From NCBI GenBank assembly GCA_009693785.1, contig SHWP01000010.1, positions 1 through 64,000 on the forward strand: a DNA stretch of 64,000 bases, read 5' to 3'. The notes under the pieces were generated by a model, which saw nothing but the letters and a program-made list of their open reading frames with translations, did no database searches and was not told the origin of the DNA. Made by a program: the position numbers and the translations under genes. Positions 1 through 8,574 of this stretch are shown here, one piece after another; position 1 is the stretch's first letter, and each line of letters opens with the position of its first letter. Source of the DNA: Rhodospirillaceae bacterium (GTDB lineage: Bacteria; Pseudomonadota; Alphaproteobacteria; Rhodospirillales; Rhodospirillaceae).

Positions 1-91
1 GGAGGCTCAGCGTGAACCTGAGATACAGCCAAATAGCCCGCTGGATGAGTTCAGGAGGGAAACGATAGCCGGAATACCTAGTTTTGTTCAT
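1..91 (-). mobile_element. IS6-family transposase, 5' end only (runs off the left edge)
   Basis: Reading leftwards from an ATG at 91, the frame is open to the window edge and encodes about 30 residues including GYRFPPELIQRAIWLYLRF. This matches the start of IS6/IS240-type DDE transposases, where an R-F-P-P-E-x-I motif is followed by A-x-W-L-Y-x-R-F-x-L-S. The catalytic DDE part lies outside the window. The stretch from 92 to about 150 should contain the element's terminal inverted repeat, but I cannot define its end. The element abuts the 3' end of the MFS gene. The family call rests on only 30 residues. Confidence 0.7.
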
Positions 92-153
92 CCATTTGGC
101 TAACGGATGGCTAGATTGGTCGCAAGCCCGCCATCAATGTGACAATGCCTTCG

Positions 154-1377
154 TCAGTGTGCCGGGCGCGTTTGCACTGGGTAGCGTCCCAGAAAGAGCA
201 CCATGATCGCGCCCACCACCAACGCGGCGGCGGAGATGTTGAGGATCAGCGTATAGTTATGGGTAGTGTCGAACGCCTTGCCGAAAAGACCCGGGGCGAA
301 GCCCGAGGCGCTGATGAAGAAGGCGTACAGTACGCCATAGAGCGACCCAAAGTGCTTCAACCCGAAGTAACGGGCGGTGAGGAACGCGACCATGTCGAAT
401 TCGGCACCGGCGGCAAAGCCGACCAAAATGACGGACCCGAGCATCACCGGCGTGCTTTGGACACCGCCACCGAGGACGAGGCACGATATGATCGGCAGCA
501 CGATTACAATCGCCGCCAGCGCCGGGCCCCAAAATTTATCGAGGAGATATCCCGTAACCCCGCGCCCGGCGATGACAGCCAAGCCTTGCGCGCCCGCGAT
601 CCAGGCGGCGGTCTGCAGATCGTAGCCGCGATCGGTCATCATCGGCACGAGATGAGCGACAATGCCGCCCGTTGCGAAGCTGGCCAAGAAGAAGCCAATA
701 CCGATCAGCCAGAAGCGAAATCCACGCACCGCCTCGCGCAGGCTGACGCCGGTTTCAGCTTCGCGCCGCGTTGCCGCCAACACCTTTTCAGACGGCGGCT
801 TCAGCAGGAAGTAGCTGAGCGGCAGGGAGAGCACGAGCGGCAGGAGGCCGATGCCGACATAACCGATGCGCCATCCAAACTGGGTGAGTAGCCATGCCGC
901 GTATGACGGAAGGATGAAGGCCGCAAAGCCGCTGCCCATCAAGGCAAGCCCCAGGGCAAGGCCTCGTTGCACCGAGAACCAGTCGAAGATTGCGCGGCTC
1001 CACGTGACCGGCAGGGTGCCGGAGCCGACCACCGAACACAGGAAGGCGAGGGCATAGAACGACACGAGCGAATCAGTCAGCGGACCGATCAGTGCGAAGG
1101 TGACTCCGAAGGCAATGGTCGAGGCAAGAATCAGTGAACGTAACCTCCAACGGTCCATCAATTGACCGACGATCGGAGATGCCAATAGAACGCCGAGAGT
1201 CGCGAAGGCGAGCATGGATTGCACATCGCCACGGCCCCATCCGAACTCTGCTCCGATTGGCTTGGTAAAAACACCGGTGGAAAAAACGAACAAGGCCGTG
1301 CGTCCCGTGCCAACGCCGACGGAAGCCGTGAGCACCATCGGCCATCCGCGCCGAAGTTCAGAACTCTCTGCAGTCAT
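154..1377 (-). CDS. MFS transporter (monocarboxylate / OFA-like)
   Basis: A 407-residue polytopic protein, the usual size for a 12-helix major facilitator. Hydrophobic helices run through its whole length, with a long cytoplasmic loop near residues 195-215 (K-P-P-S-E-K, A-T-R-R-E-A-E) separating the two six-helix halves. The loop after helix 2 has a motif-A-like G-Q-L-M-D-R-W-R-L-R. The overall pattern resembles transporters of monocarboxylates or related organic acids, but the substrate cannot be read from sequence. It is transcribed leftwards towards the IS6 remnant, whose boundary lies about 30-60 bases after the stop codon. The gene looks complete, so the insertion did not truncate it. 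The 248 bases upstream hold no obvious gene. Confidence 0.85.
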   Translation of the reverse strand: MTAESSELRRGWPMVLTASVGVGTGRTALFVFSTGVFTKPIGAEFGWGRGDVQSMLAFATLGVLLASPIVGQLMDRWRLRSLILASTIAFGVTFALIGPLTDSLVSFYALAFLCSVVGSGTLPVTWSRAIFDWFSVQRGLALGLALMGSGFAAFILPSYAAWLLTQFGWRIGYVGIGLLPLVLSLPLSYFLLKPPSEKVLAATRREAETGVSLREAVRGFRFWLIGIGFFLASFATGGIVAHLVPMMTDRGYDLQTAAWIAGAQGLAVIAGRGVTGYLLDKFWGPALAAIVIVLPIISCLVLGGGVQSTPVMLGSVILVGFAAGAEFDMVAFLTARYFGLKHFGSLYGVLYAFFISASGFAPGLFGKAFDTTHNYTLILNISAAALVVGAIMVLFLGRYPVQTRPAH

Positions 1378-1625
1378 TTCATCCCCGCTTGTTCGCCGCT
1401 GTGATTAACCAGCACCCCTCAGCGCACGATACCGTTGATAGATGCCGAAAGGGAAGGTGCCAGCCCGAAAAAAAGCCCCGTTAGCCGCTTGTTTCCGCCC
1501 GCCATCTCCTAGTCAGGGTCGGGAGCTTTCGTGTAGGCTGCGCCTTCGATCACCCACGCCCTCTCACACTGGCGCGCCGGCAATCACAACAGGCATGATC
1601 TAGGACAGTCTTCAGGAGACAATCG

Positions 1626-2327
1626 ATGACCGAATTCGCTTATGAGCTCTTTGTCATTTTGCATATCTTGGGCTTTGTTTATTGGCTCGGCGGCGACGTG
1701 GGCGTCTTTTACTCCAGCGGCTTTGTCGTCAATCCCAAGTACTCGGCGGAAACGCGCATGGTCGCGTCGAAGATCATGATGGATCTCGATCTCATTCCCA
1801 GAATTTGCATGACGCTGATGCTGACCATTGGCGGCACTTTGGCCAGCATGCAAGGCATCGATCACTATCCGGGACAGATGATCGCCCTTTGGCTTCTGGC
1901 GCCCGTGTGGTGTTTCATGGTGATCTACATGCACTTTAGCCACGGCAGCGCACTGTCCAAAACCTTGGGCACAGTCGACTACTGGCTACGGCGCATCTTG
2001 ATCGCGGGAATTGCCGCCTCCGTGATCTATACGCTCGCTACCGGAAGGCTCGTCGACACACCGTGGCTGACAGCGAAAGTGGCCCTGTTTGCCTATTTGA
2101 TTTTTGCTGGCGTCATGATCCGCAGCCACTTGCCGGGCTTTATTGTCGGCCTGCAAGCGCTGGCGAAGGGCTCCATTACCGACGAGCAGAATGTTCTCAT
2201 GAACAAAGGACTGAATGGAGCGCGGCCTTGGGTTTTATCGATTTGGGCTGTGGTCTTTGTGGAAGCGGTCTTAGGTATCGTTAAGCCAGGCAACGAATTG
2301 GTGCTAAAGTTTGCCGCCGTTTTTTAG
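1626..2327 (+). CDS. Polytopic membrane protein, CopD/DUF2269-like
   Basis: A 233-residue membrane protein with about six hydrophobic segments. It starts with a helix bearing H-I-L-G-F-V-Y-W-L-G-G-D, followed by further segments near residues 60-75, 83-103, 118-137, 147-167 and 205-220. Histidines lie in or beside helices (HILGF; MHFSHG near residue 105), which in related families (CopD, DUF2269/DUF2214-like) are proposed haem or metal ligands. I do not recognise a specific function. The start at 1626 follows AGGAGACAATCG, a good ribosome-binding site. The gene stands alone, with the damaged DUF488 gene 45 bases downstream. Confidence 0.6.
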   Translation: MTEFAYELFVILHILGFVYWLGGDVGVFYSSGFVVNPKYSAETRMVASKIMMDLDLIPRICMTLMLTIGGTLASMQGIDHYPGQMIALWLLAPVWCFMVIYMHFSHGSALSKTLGTVDYWLRRILIAGIAASVIYTLATGRLVDTPWLTAKVALFAYLIFAGVMIRSHLPGFIVGLQALAKGSITDEQNVLMNKGLNGARPWVLSIWAVVFVEAVLGIVKPGNELVLKFAAVF

Positions 2328-2372
2328 GGAATCGACAGCGTAAAGCTCTGTCAACGGCCACTTTCAGGCGAC

Positions 2373-2726
2373 ATGCCGATCAAGATCAAGCGCGTGTATG
2401 CACCCGCAAGCCCGGGTGATGGCCTGCGGGTTCTGGTCGACCGCCTCTGGCCGCGCGGCATGACCAAGAAGGCGGCGAAGGTCGACCTGTGGGTAAAGGA
2501 CATTGCGCCTTCGCACGCCTTGCGGACGTGGTATGCGCACGATCCTAAACGGTGGCTCGAGTTCTAGAAACGTTACGCCGCCGAGATCAAGGAGCAATGC
2601 GAGGCTTTGACGCAATTGCGCAGCGCGGCAAAACAGGGGCCGGTGACGCTGCTATTTAGCTCACGCGAAGAAAAACTGAACAACGCCGCGGCCTTGAAAA
2701 AAATACTCAGCGGCCGCGCCCGCTAA
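2373..2726 (+). pseudogene. DUF488 (YeaO-like) gene interrupted by an in-frame amber codon
   Basis: The first 64 codons encode a typical DUF488/YeaO start: I-K-R-V-Y-A, then [12 protein letters not shown], then the [12 protein letters not shown] segment. A TAG at 2565-2567 stops translation. The same frame then continues for 52 codons (K-R-Y-A-A-E-I-K-E, later V-T-L-L-F-S-S-R-E-E-K-L-N-N-A-A-A-L) to TAA at 2724-2726, which is exactly the remaining half of the family. Homologues have a residue such as R, Q, E or K at the TAG position, so a single base change explains it. The total of about 117 residues is the normal family length. Either a nonsense mutation or a base-call error; the family's function is poorly known. 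Confidence 0.8.
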
Positions 2727-2763
2727 TGTAGCCACCAGCTTGAACGGGGGGCAGTGCAATCAC

Positions 2764-3594
2764 ATGGACAATTTTTCGATTAAAGAGTTTGCTAAAAAGC
2801 CCGTGCCGATTTGGATTTCAGCGCCGGTGATCGGGCTTGCGATTTTGTACGGCGTCTTTCTTGTCGGCGATATGGTTGATGTCCAAGACGTCGTGTTGAC
2901 CGCGCGCAATGAGATGGGCTGGCCTGCCCGGCCTGGTGATGTGCCCACCCAACGCATGACCCTCGCCGCCGAAGATGGAAACGCAGCCGCGCAAGTTCGT
3001 TTGGGCATGATGTACATGCACGGCCGGGGCGGTTTGTCCAAGGACGAGCCCAAGGCAATGCAGTGGTTTGCGCAAATCGCTGCAGCGGGCGATGCGAGAG
3101 CCCAGCAAATTCTAGGAAATGCCTACGCCGAAGGGATTGGCGGGCTTGAGAAGAACAATGCGCAGGCGGTGCATTTCACCAAACTCGCAGCCGACCAAGG
3201 CATGGGCCGCGCGCAAGTCGACCTGGCGCACTGGAACGTGCATGGCGAGATGGGAATGGCCGCCGATGTGGCCGAAGGGTTGCGGCTGTACAAGCTCGCC
3301 GCTGATAACGGCAACGTCCGCGCGGTCGTCGATCTTGGCGTACTTTACCAAACCGGCAGGCCGGTCGAGCCTAACCTGATCTTGGCGGTGGACTATTATA
3401 CCAAGGCCATTGCGAGCCGGAATCATCCTCTTGCGCTCATGAACCTTGGCCAGATGTACGAGCGCGGGCAGGGCGTGCCCGAAAACAAAACCGAAGCCCT
3501 GCGCCTGTACAAACTTGCCGCCGCACGCGGTAACACGGATGCCACTGAGGCATTGCGCCGGCTCGCGCCACAGGAACCGCCTGCCACGCGATGA
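2764..3594 (+). CDS. Membrane-anchored Sel1-repeat protein
   Basis: A 276-residue protein starting at the ATG at 2764; an upstream TTG at 2740 is less likely. Residues about 14-38 form one hydrophobic segment (W-I-S-A-P-V-I-G-L-A-I-L-Y-G-V-F-L-V), so the rest is probably periplasmic and anchored to the inner membrane. From residue 70 on there are five or so Sel1-type TPR repeats, seen as A-x-x-G-x-x-x-A-Q-x-x-L-G-x-x-Y-x-x-G units: V-R-L-G-M-M-Y-M-H-G-R-G-G, I-L-G-N-A-Y-A-E-G, L-G-V-L-Y-Q-T-G, L-G-Q-M-Y-E-R-G-Q-G. Such repeats serve as protein-protein scaffolds. No partner is suggested by the neighbours. Confidence 0.85.
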   Translation: MDNFSIKEFAKKPVPIWISAPVIGLAILYGVFLVGDMVDVQDVVLTARNEMGWPARPGDVPTQRMTLAAEDGNAAAQVRLGMMYMHGRGGLSKDEPKAMQWFAQIAAAGDARAQQILGNAYAEGIGGLEKNNAQAVHFTKLAADQGMGRAQVDLAHWNVHGEMGMAADVAEGLRLYKLAADNGNVRAVVDLGVLYQTGRPVEPNLILAVDYYTKAIASRNHPLALMNLGQMYERGQGVPENKTEALRLYKLAAARGNTDATEALRRLAPQEPPATR

Positions 3595-3629
3595 GAGCTA
3601 GCCTTCCTCGCGGCCGCTCCAAAGAAAAT

Positions 3630-4103
3630 TCATTGCCCGGCCGGAAGCGCCAGTGAGGCCTGCCCGAAAAAATACCGCCAGCCCGCCGGCGTACGCACAT
3701 AGGTATCGCTGAACCACAATTTGCGATCGAAGGGTTTTCCCCCTTGCGTGCCCTTCAGCCACAATTTGGCTGTGGCGACCGCCGTATCGCCCAACACACG
3801 CACCTTTTGCGTCCCGGCTTCCTCGTCTTGTTGCTCATAGACGAATCGTTTCTCGCGTGCCGATAGCAATAAATCGGCCTTCGAAGCGGTTGTGCCATTG
3901 CCTAGGACCAAGGTGAATCGATCGTGAAGAATTTTGCCCATCGTTTCGGCGTCATTGGCTTTGACGGCCGCTTGATATTGCGTGTCCATGTCCGCAACGG
4001 CCTTAGCATCATCAGCCTCGCTCGCAATCACCATGTTGGGCATTAGCGCCAACACAACGCAAAGAAAAACTCTCTTCAATCGTAATTTCCAAAATTCGGC
4101 CAT
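3630..4103 (-). CDS. Secreted DUF4440 / SnoaL-like (NTF2-fold) protein
   Basis: A 157-residue protein with a signal peptide (basic start, hydrophobic V-F-L-C-V-V-L-A-L-M, cleavage near residue 28, I-A-S-E). The mature part fits the DUF4440 NTF2-like fold: A-K-A-V-A-D-M-D-T-Q-Y-Q-A-A-V-K-A-N-D at the first helix, I-L-H-D-R-F-T-L-V-L-G-N-G in the first strand, and a C-terminal G-W-R-Y-F-F-G-Q-A. This family holds small cavities used for binding or non-specific catalysis and rarely has a known substrate. The ATG at 4103 has GGAGG seven bases upstream, supporting the start. It is divergent from the hydrolase gene that follows. Confidence 0.75.
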   Translation of the reverse strand: MAEFWKLRLKRVFLCVVLALMPNMVIASEADDAKAVADMDTQYQAAVKANDAETMGKILHDRFTLVLGNGTTASKADLLLSAREKRFVYEQQDEEAGTQKVRVLGDTAVATAKLWLKGTQGGKPFDRKLWFSDTYVRTPAGWRYFFGQASLALPAGQ

Positions 4104-4264
4104 GGTCGGCCTCCATCATATTCCTGCGCTCGAGTATACGCCCCCGGCCCCTTGAATCTTCAAGCAATTCTTGCCCCAGGCTCGTGATAGGCAAATCTAG
4201 CAAAGAGCGATAGAGTTTATGATTGAGAGTGCCGTTAGGCACTCGTGGCACAGGGAGAGGAACC

Positions 4265-5149
4265 ATGACCAACAGCATTGATCGCACATCATCGACCGGC
4301 GAGACCCGGGACACGAACGATTTATCGCGCCGTGATTTTGGCGCCATCTCAATTGCGGCCGGCGCCGTCGCCGCATCTTCGGCATTGGCTGCTGACCTGC
4401 TGCCCGTTGTCGAGAAAGATGTCGAGATTAAAACCCCCGACGGCGTGAGCGACTCGGTCATTGTTCATCCGGCCACGGGCGCGCACCCCGGCGTGTTGAT
4501 TTGGACCGATGCCTTGGGCTTGCGCCCGGCGTTTCGCGACATGGCCAAACATATAGCAGCTCAAGGCTACACGGTGTTGGTGCCTAATCCGTTTTACCGC
4601 TCAGCCAGGGTGCCGGTGATGCGCCCCGGTTTTGATTTTCAAAACACCGAGGATCGCGCGCGCCTGACGCAGCTGATGGGCGTGTTGACCGCCCCCGGTG
4701 CAGCCGAGCGCGATGCAGCCGCATTCGTGGCGTTTCTCGATGCCCATGACTCCGTGAAAAAGACCAGCAAGATCGGCACCAACGGCTATTGCATGGGCGG
4801 GCCCTTGACCATGCGTACAGCCGCCTCGCTGCCCAACCGGATTGCCGCGGCCGGATCGTTTCATGGCGGCGGCCTGGTCACCGACAAGCCCGAAAGCCCG
4901 CACTTGATGGTGCCAAAAATGAAGGCGAGCTACTACTTCGGTATCGCCACCAATGACGATAAGGCACAGCCGGAAGCCAAGGACGTGCTGAAGGCGGCTT
5001 TTGCAGCGGCCAAGTTGCCCGCTAAAATCGAGGTGTACGAAGGCGCCAACCATGGCTGGTGCATGCCCGACAGCCAAATATACAACAAGCCGCAAGCCGA
5101 GCGCGCCATGGCCGAGCTGCTAGCGTTGTACAAATCAGTGCTGGTGTAG
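4265..5149 (+). CDS. Exported dienelactone-hydrolase-family protein
   Basis: A 294-residue protein starting at the ATG at 4265, preceded by GGGAGAGGAA; a longer frame from 4223 lacks this site. The N-terminus carries S-R-R-D-F-G followed by a hydrophobic Ala-rich stretch, a twin-arginine signal, so the enzyme is probably folded before export to the periplasm. The nucleophile elbow is N-G-Y-C-M-G-G with Cys near residue 174, as in dienelactone hydrolases, and the triad His lies in A-N-H-G-W-C-M near residue 261. These enzymes hydrolyse lactones or esters, classically in chlorocatechol breakdown, but the substrate here is unknown. An inverted repeat follows the gene at 5189. Confidence 0.85.
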   Translation: MTNSIDRTSSTGETRDTNDLSRRDFGAISIAAGAVAASSALAADLLPVVEKDVEIKTPDGVSDSVIVHPATGAHPGVLIWTDALGLRPAFRDMAKHIAAQGYTVLVPNPFYRSARVPVMRPGFDFQNTEDRARLTQLMGVLTAPGAAERDAAAFVAFLDAHDSVKKTSKIGTNGYCMGGPLTMRTAASLPNRIAAAGSFHGGGLVTDKPESPHLMVPKMKASYYFGIATNDDKAQPEAKDVLKAAFAAAKLPAKIEVYEGANHGWCMPDSQIYNKPQAERAMAELLALYKSVLV

Positions 5150-5188
5150 CCAGCTCTGATTTGCCGGACGACTGACATCAAACTGTTT

Positions 5189-5219
5189 CATCGTGCCCCG
5201 CAATTGCGGGTGCACGATG
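5189..5219. terminator. Long stem-loop, possible terminator after the hydrolase gene
   Basis: The arms CATCGTGC and GCACGATG enclose CCCGCAATTGCGGG, so the whole element can fold into one long hairpin with a single unpaired T. No run of T follows on either strand, so it may act as a weak terminator, an mRNA 3' stabiliser or a binding site. Confidence 0.45.
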
Positions 5220-5275
5220 CTTTGCAAACACGGCAAGTTCTAGTGACAGACTGCGTTATATAAAGGGAGGCTCAC

Positions 5276-6640
5276 ATGATTGGACGCCGCACTGCGATCG
5301 AAGGATTAGGCTTGGGGTTAGCCGCTGGAATTGGCGCTGCGACCACAGCAAATGCCGCCGAGATTGCCGCTATAGCCGCGAAGCTGCCCAAGCCTATCGT
5401 GGGCCCGCGCATGAATTTCGCCCAAGCCGAAAAAATCATGACGCAATTGGGCTTAGATGCGCTGGTGCTCGGCGCTGGCGTGAACTTGTATCACGCCACG
5501 GGCCTAGATCTGACCACCACGCGCATGGGCCACGCGCCCCCGGTGTTCGTGATTATCACGCGCAGTGAAAAACAACGGCTTTCCATCGTTGCGCCTGCGT
5601 TCCTGTATTACTACACCATCGCTCAAGACGTGCGTGACCAAGACTTGCCGGCCTATGTTTACACGGCACCCGCCGCGGGCATGACCGCAGATGGCGAGCC
5701 CAATGCGCAACCGTTGGAAATTTTTTCCGACCGTGGCGTGAGCCCGCTGGATGCGATCGAAAGCATGCGGGCCAACGTGGTGAAACGCACCATGGCCGCC
5801 CGTGCCGCGCGCGCAGAGTTGAAATACGCGCTGCGCAAGGCCCTGAAAGATGTGGGCGTGCATAAGGGCCGCATCGCGGTAGATCTGCCCTCGGTGATGC
5901 GCTCGACCGCTGAGGCGGCACCCGAGGCAACTTTGGTGGACGCCGATGATGCGTTGCGGCGCATTCGCCCGGTTAAATCGGATGTTGAAATCGCCTTGAT
6001 GCGCTATGCGGCGCAAGCCAATGCCGAGGCGGCACTGGAAGCAGTGCAAACGGTACGCGCCGGCGGTGATGTACGCGATTTGCGCGCAAGCTACTTCGCG
6101 GCCGGAGCGCGGCGCGGATTACGCGGCGTGTTCATGGTCATCGACCGGGTCAGCTCGCCGACCTTCGAGGCCAATTTCCACGACGGACAGTGCTTCTCGA
6201 TTGATTGCGTGAGCGAGTATGCGGGTTATCACGGTGATTACGCGCGCGCGGTGTTCGTGGGCGAACCGCCACGCCACATGAAAGACGTGACCAAAGCTAC
6301 TGGTCAAGCCTGGGAGGTGGTGCGGTCAATGTTAAAGCCCGGCGTGAAATTCGCCGACATCATTGCCAAAGGCAAAGGCGCGCTGAAGGGCATGAAAGTC
6401 GATTACAACATCTCCTTCACACCGCACAGCGTGGGGTTGTTCCACAATGACCATGATGGCAGCTCAGGACTGCCGCCGCGTCAGGACATGGTATTGGAAA
6501 AGGGCATGGTGCTGAGTGTCGACTGCCCGTTACTTGAAGCAGGCAACGGCGGCTCATCGCACCTTGAGGACCTCACGCTGATCACCGCTGATGGGTCGGA
6601 ACCCATCCACGATATCGGTCACAAAACGATTACGGTTTAA
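5276..6640 (+). CDS. Tat-exported M24-family metallopeptidase (Xaa-Pro peptidase-like)
   Basis: A 454-residue protein. The first 27 residues (M-I-G-R-R-T-A-I-E-G then a Gly/Ala-rich stretch ending A-N-A-A) look like a twin-arginine signal. Next comes a creatinase/prolidase-type N-terminal domain (residues about 40-215) and the pita-bread M24 domain. Metal ligands are recognisable: two Asp in S-I-D-C and H-G-D-Y-A-R (about 308-322), His in P-H-S-V-G-L (about 383), and acidic residues in C-P-L-L-E-A-G (about 419) and S-H-L-E-D-L (about 430). The usual E-P-G motif is E-A-G. Members cleave Xaa-Pro bonds or creatine-like compounds; export is unusual. AGGGAGG precedes the ATG. Confidence 0.85.
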   Translation: MIGRRTAIEGLGLGLAAGIGAATTANAAEIAAIAAKLPKPIVGPRMNFAQAEKIMTQLGLDALVLGAGVNLYHATGLDLTTTRMGHAPPVFVIITRSEKQRLSIVAPAFLYYYTIAQDVRDQDLPAYVYTAPAAGMTADGEPNAQPLEIFSDRGVSPLDAIESMRANVVKRTMAARAARAELKYALRKALKDVGVHKGRIAVDLPSVMRSTAEAAPEATLVDADDALRRIRPVKSDVEIALMRYAAQANAEAALEAVQTVRAGGDVRDLRASYFAAGARRGLRGVFMVIDRVSSPTFEANFHDGQCFSIDCVSEYAGYHGDYARAVFVGEPPRHMKDVTKATGQAWEVVRSMLKPGVKFADIIAKGKGALKGMKVDYNISFTPHSVGLFHNDHDGSSGLPPRQDMVLEKGMVLSVDCPLLEAGNGGSSHLEDLTLITADGSEPIHDIGHKTITV

Positions 6641-6651
6641 ATGGGTACGGC

Positions 6652-6897
6652 TTAAGGAACCGGAGTGGCGGTATCTAAATCAACCGCCTCAAGCCAGGCT
6701 TCCAAGTTAGCCAAGCCTTTTCTGGAATGCACGAGTGGCGTGGCTTGACGCTGCAACGCATTGAGCCAGTCATCGAGATCGGGTGTTTCGGAATCGGGAT
6801 AAATGGCGGCGTCGCGGCGCTGACGCGCGAGATCGTCGACAATCAATGTCAACGAACTGCCTGACGCTTGCGCAATTTTCTCAACACTAGGGCTCAT
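6652..6897 (-). CDS. Small hypothetical protein, 81 aa
   Basis: Starting at the ATG at 6897, which has GGGAG eight bases upstream, this encodes an acidic, soluble protein of 81 residues with no signal peptide or membrane segment. Visible features are a S-L-T-L-I-V-D-D-L-A-R-Q-R-R-D segment and a D-L-D-D-W-L-N-A-L helix. I do not recognise the family. It lies tail-to-tail with the M24 peptidase (12 bases between stops) and may be cotranscribed with the upstream ppnN, 108 bases away. The upstream frame extension to 6927 lacks a ribosome-binding site. Confidence 0.5.
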   Translation of the reverse strand: MSPSVEKIAQASGSSLTLIVDDLARQRRDAAIYPDSETPDLDDWLNALQRQATPLVHSRKGLANLEAWLEAVDLDTATPVP

Positions 6898-7005
6898 CGC
6901 CCGCTCCCGCCCAGGGGGTACAAACACGCTCTCGAGTCTGACCTATACGCCAAACTTGGTTAATATTCCCTAAACACTCGATTTTTGTGCTTGTTTTCCG
7001 GGGGG

Positions 7006-8412
7006 TTAGGAGACGATTTGGTAAACCGGCTTGTACTCGCCCGAGAGCTTCATGCGCTTTTGTTCCACAAACTGTGCCAGCAAGGCATCGAGCGCCTGCA
7101 TTAGCCGGGCATCGCCGTGAATCTTGAAGGGCCCGCGCGCCTGGATTTGCCGGATGCCGCCCTCTTTGATGTTGCCAGCCACTAGGGCTGAGAACATGCG
7201 CCGCAAATTGGCTGCGCACACATGGACGGGTTGGTCGAGATGTAAATCCAGTGCGGCGACACTGTCGTGGGTCACCTCGAAGGGCAGCTGGAAGTCGCGT
7301 GGAATTTTCAGCATCCAGTTAAAGTTATAAGCATCGCCCGTGTCCTTACGGTGATGATACACGCGGCTAAGGCCCGTGGTCATGGAGCGCGCCACCTCCA
7401 CTGGGTCGTCGATAATGATGCGATAGCGTGCTCGTGCCGCCTCTCCCAATGTAAGACCGACAAATTCATCAAGCCGCTGGAAATAGGCCGCCGATGAAGC
7501 CGGCCCCGTCCAAATCAAAGGAAGCGGCTGTTTAGCGTTGGCTGGATCGAGCAGTACGCCCAGCAAATAAAGAATTTCTTCAGCCGTGCCCACACCGCCT
7601 GGAAACACAATGATGCCGTGGCCAAGCCTGACAAACGCCTCTAGGCGTTTTTCGATATCGGGCATGATGACGAGGTGGCTAACGATGGGGTTGGGCGGCT
7701 CGGCGGCGACAATGCTGGGTTCTGTTAGCCCAATATAGCGGCCGTTTTGAATGCGTTGTTTGGAATGGCCGATGGTCGCGCCCTTCATGGGCCCCTTCAT
7801 GGCGCCAGGGCCGCAACCGGTGCAGACGTTGTGTCCGCGCAGGCCCAGCTCGTAGCCCACCTTCTTGGTGTACTCGTATTCCTCACGCGAGATGGAATGG
7901 CCACCCCAGCACACAACCAAATCGGGCCTGCCCTTGGTGTCGAGCATGCGCGCATTGCGCAGGATGCAGAACACCGCGTTGGTGATGCTTTCGGGCTCGA
8001 GCAAATTGAACCGCCCGCTCTCGACGATTTCGTTGGCGAGATAGACGATGTCGCGCAAGACGGCGAATAGGTGTTCGCGCACGCCCCGAATCATCTTGCC
8101 GTCGACAAACGCCACGGCGGGGGCATGCGTCAATTCCAGCTTGATGCCCCAGGATTGCTGCACGATACGCAGGTCGAATTCGCGGTGCTTTTCGAACAGT
8201 TCGACAGCATCATCGCTGTGACTGCCAGAATTGAGCACGGCCAGTGCGCAGTTGCGAAACAGCGGATAAAGGCCGCCCTGGCCACGGTCGAGCAGCTTAG
8301 CGACCTCCTCATGTGACAAGGTTTCGAGACTGCCCTGGGGGGTAACCCGGGCATCGACGAATTCTTCGGCTTCAATGATGGCCTGGGGTTGGGTGATCGG
8401 CTTATTTTTCAA
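7006..8412 (-). CDS. ppnN: Pyrimidine/purine nucleotide 5'-monophosphate nucleosidase
   Basis: A 468-residue protein, close to the 454 residues of E. coli PpnN (YgdH). The central domain is of the LOG/lysine-decarboxylase-like Rossmann type: C-W-G-G-H-S-I near residue 167, G-L-R-G-H-N-V-C-T-G-C-G-P-G-A-M-K-G near 190-207, and the signature F-P-G-G-V-G-T-A-E-E near 270. The N- and C-terminal extensions found in PpnN but not in short LOG proteins are both present. PpnN splits NMPs into base and ribose 5-phosphate and is stimulated by (p)ppGpp in E. coli. Whether this protein keeps that control is inference. It is a cytoplasmic, single-gene unit. Confidence 0.88.
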   Translation of the reverse strand: MKNKPITQPQAIIEAEEFVDARVTPQGSLETLSHEEVAKLLDRGQGGLYPLFRNCALAVLNSGSHSDDAVELFEKHREFDLRIVQQSWGIKLELTHAPAVAFVDGKMIRGVREHLFAVLRDIVYLANEIVESGRFNLLEPESITNAVFCILRNARMLDTKGRPDLVVCWGGHSISREEYEYTKKVGYELGLRGHNVCTGCGPGAMKGPMKGATIGHSKQRIQNGRYIGLTEPSIVAAEPPNPIVSHLVIMPDIEKRLEAFVRLGHGIIVFPGGVGTAEEILYLLGVLLDPANAKQPLPLIWTGPASSAAYFQRLDEFVGLTLGEAARARYRIIIDDPVEVARSMTTGLSRVYHHRKDTGDAYNFNWMLKIPRDFQLPFEVTHDSVAALDLHLDQPVHVCAANLRRMFSALVAGNIKEGGIRQIQARGPFKIHGDARLMQALDALLAQFVEQKRMKLSGEYKPVYQIVS

Positions 8413-8574
8413 GGGACATCTCGATTCTGTTGAAACGGTTTAGACAAGCATAACCCGATTTCAACACCGGATGCACGGCCAGATCACATCCCAGACCAGC
8501 GCTGAAAAGCCTGCCCTCGCGGTTGGTCGCGGAATTGGCTATGCTTGGGGATCAGTCATTTATTGAAGATCCCG

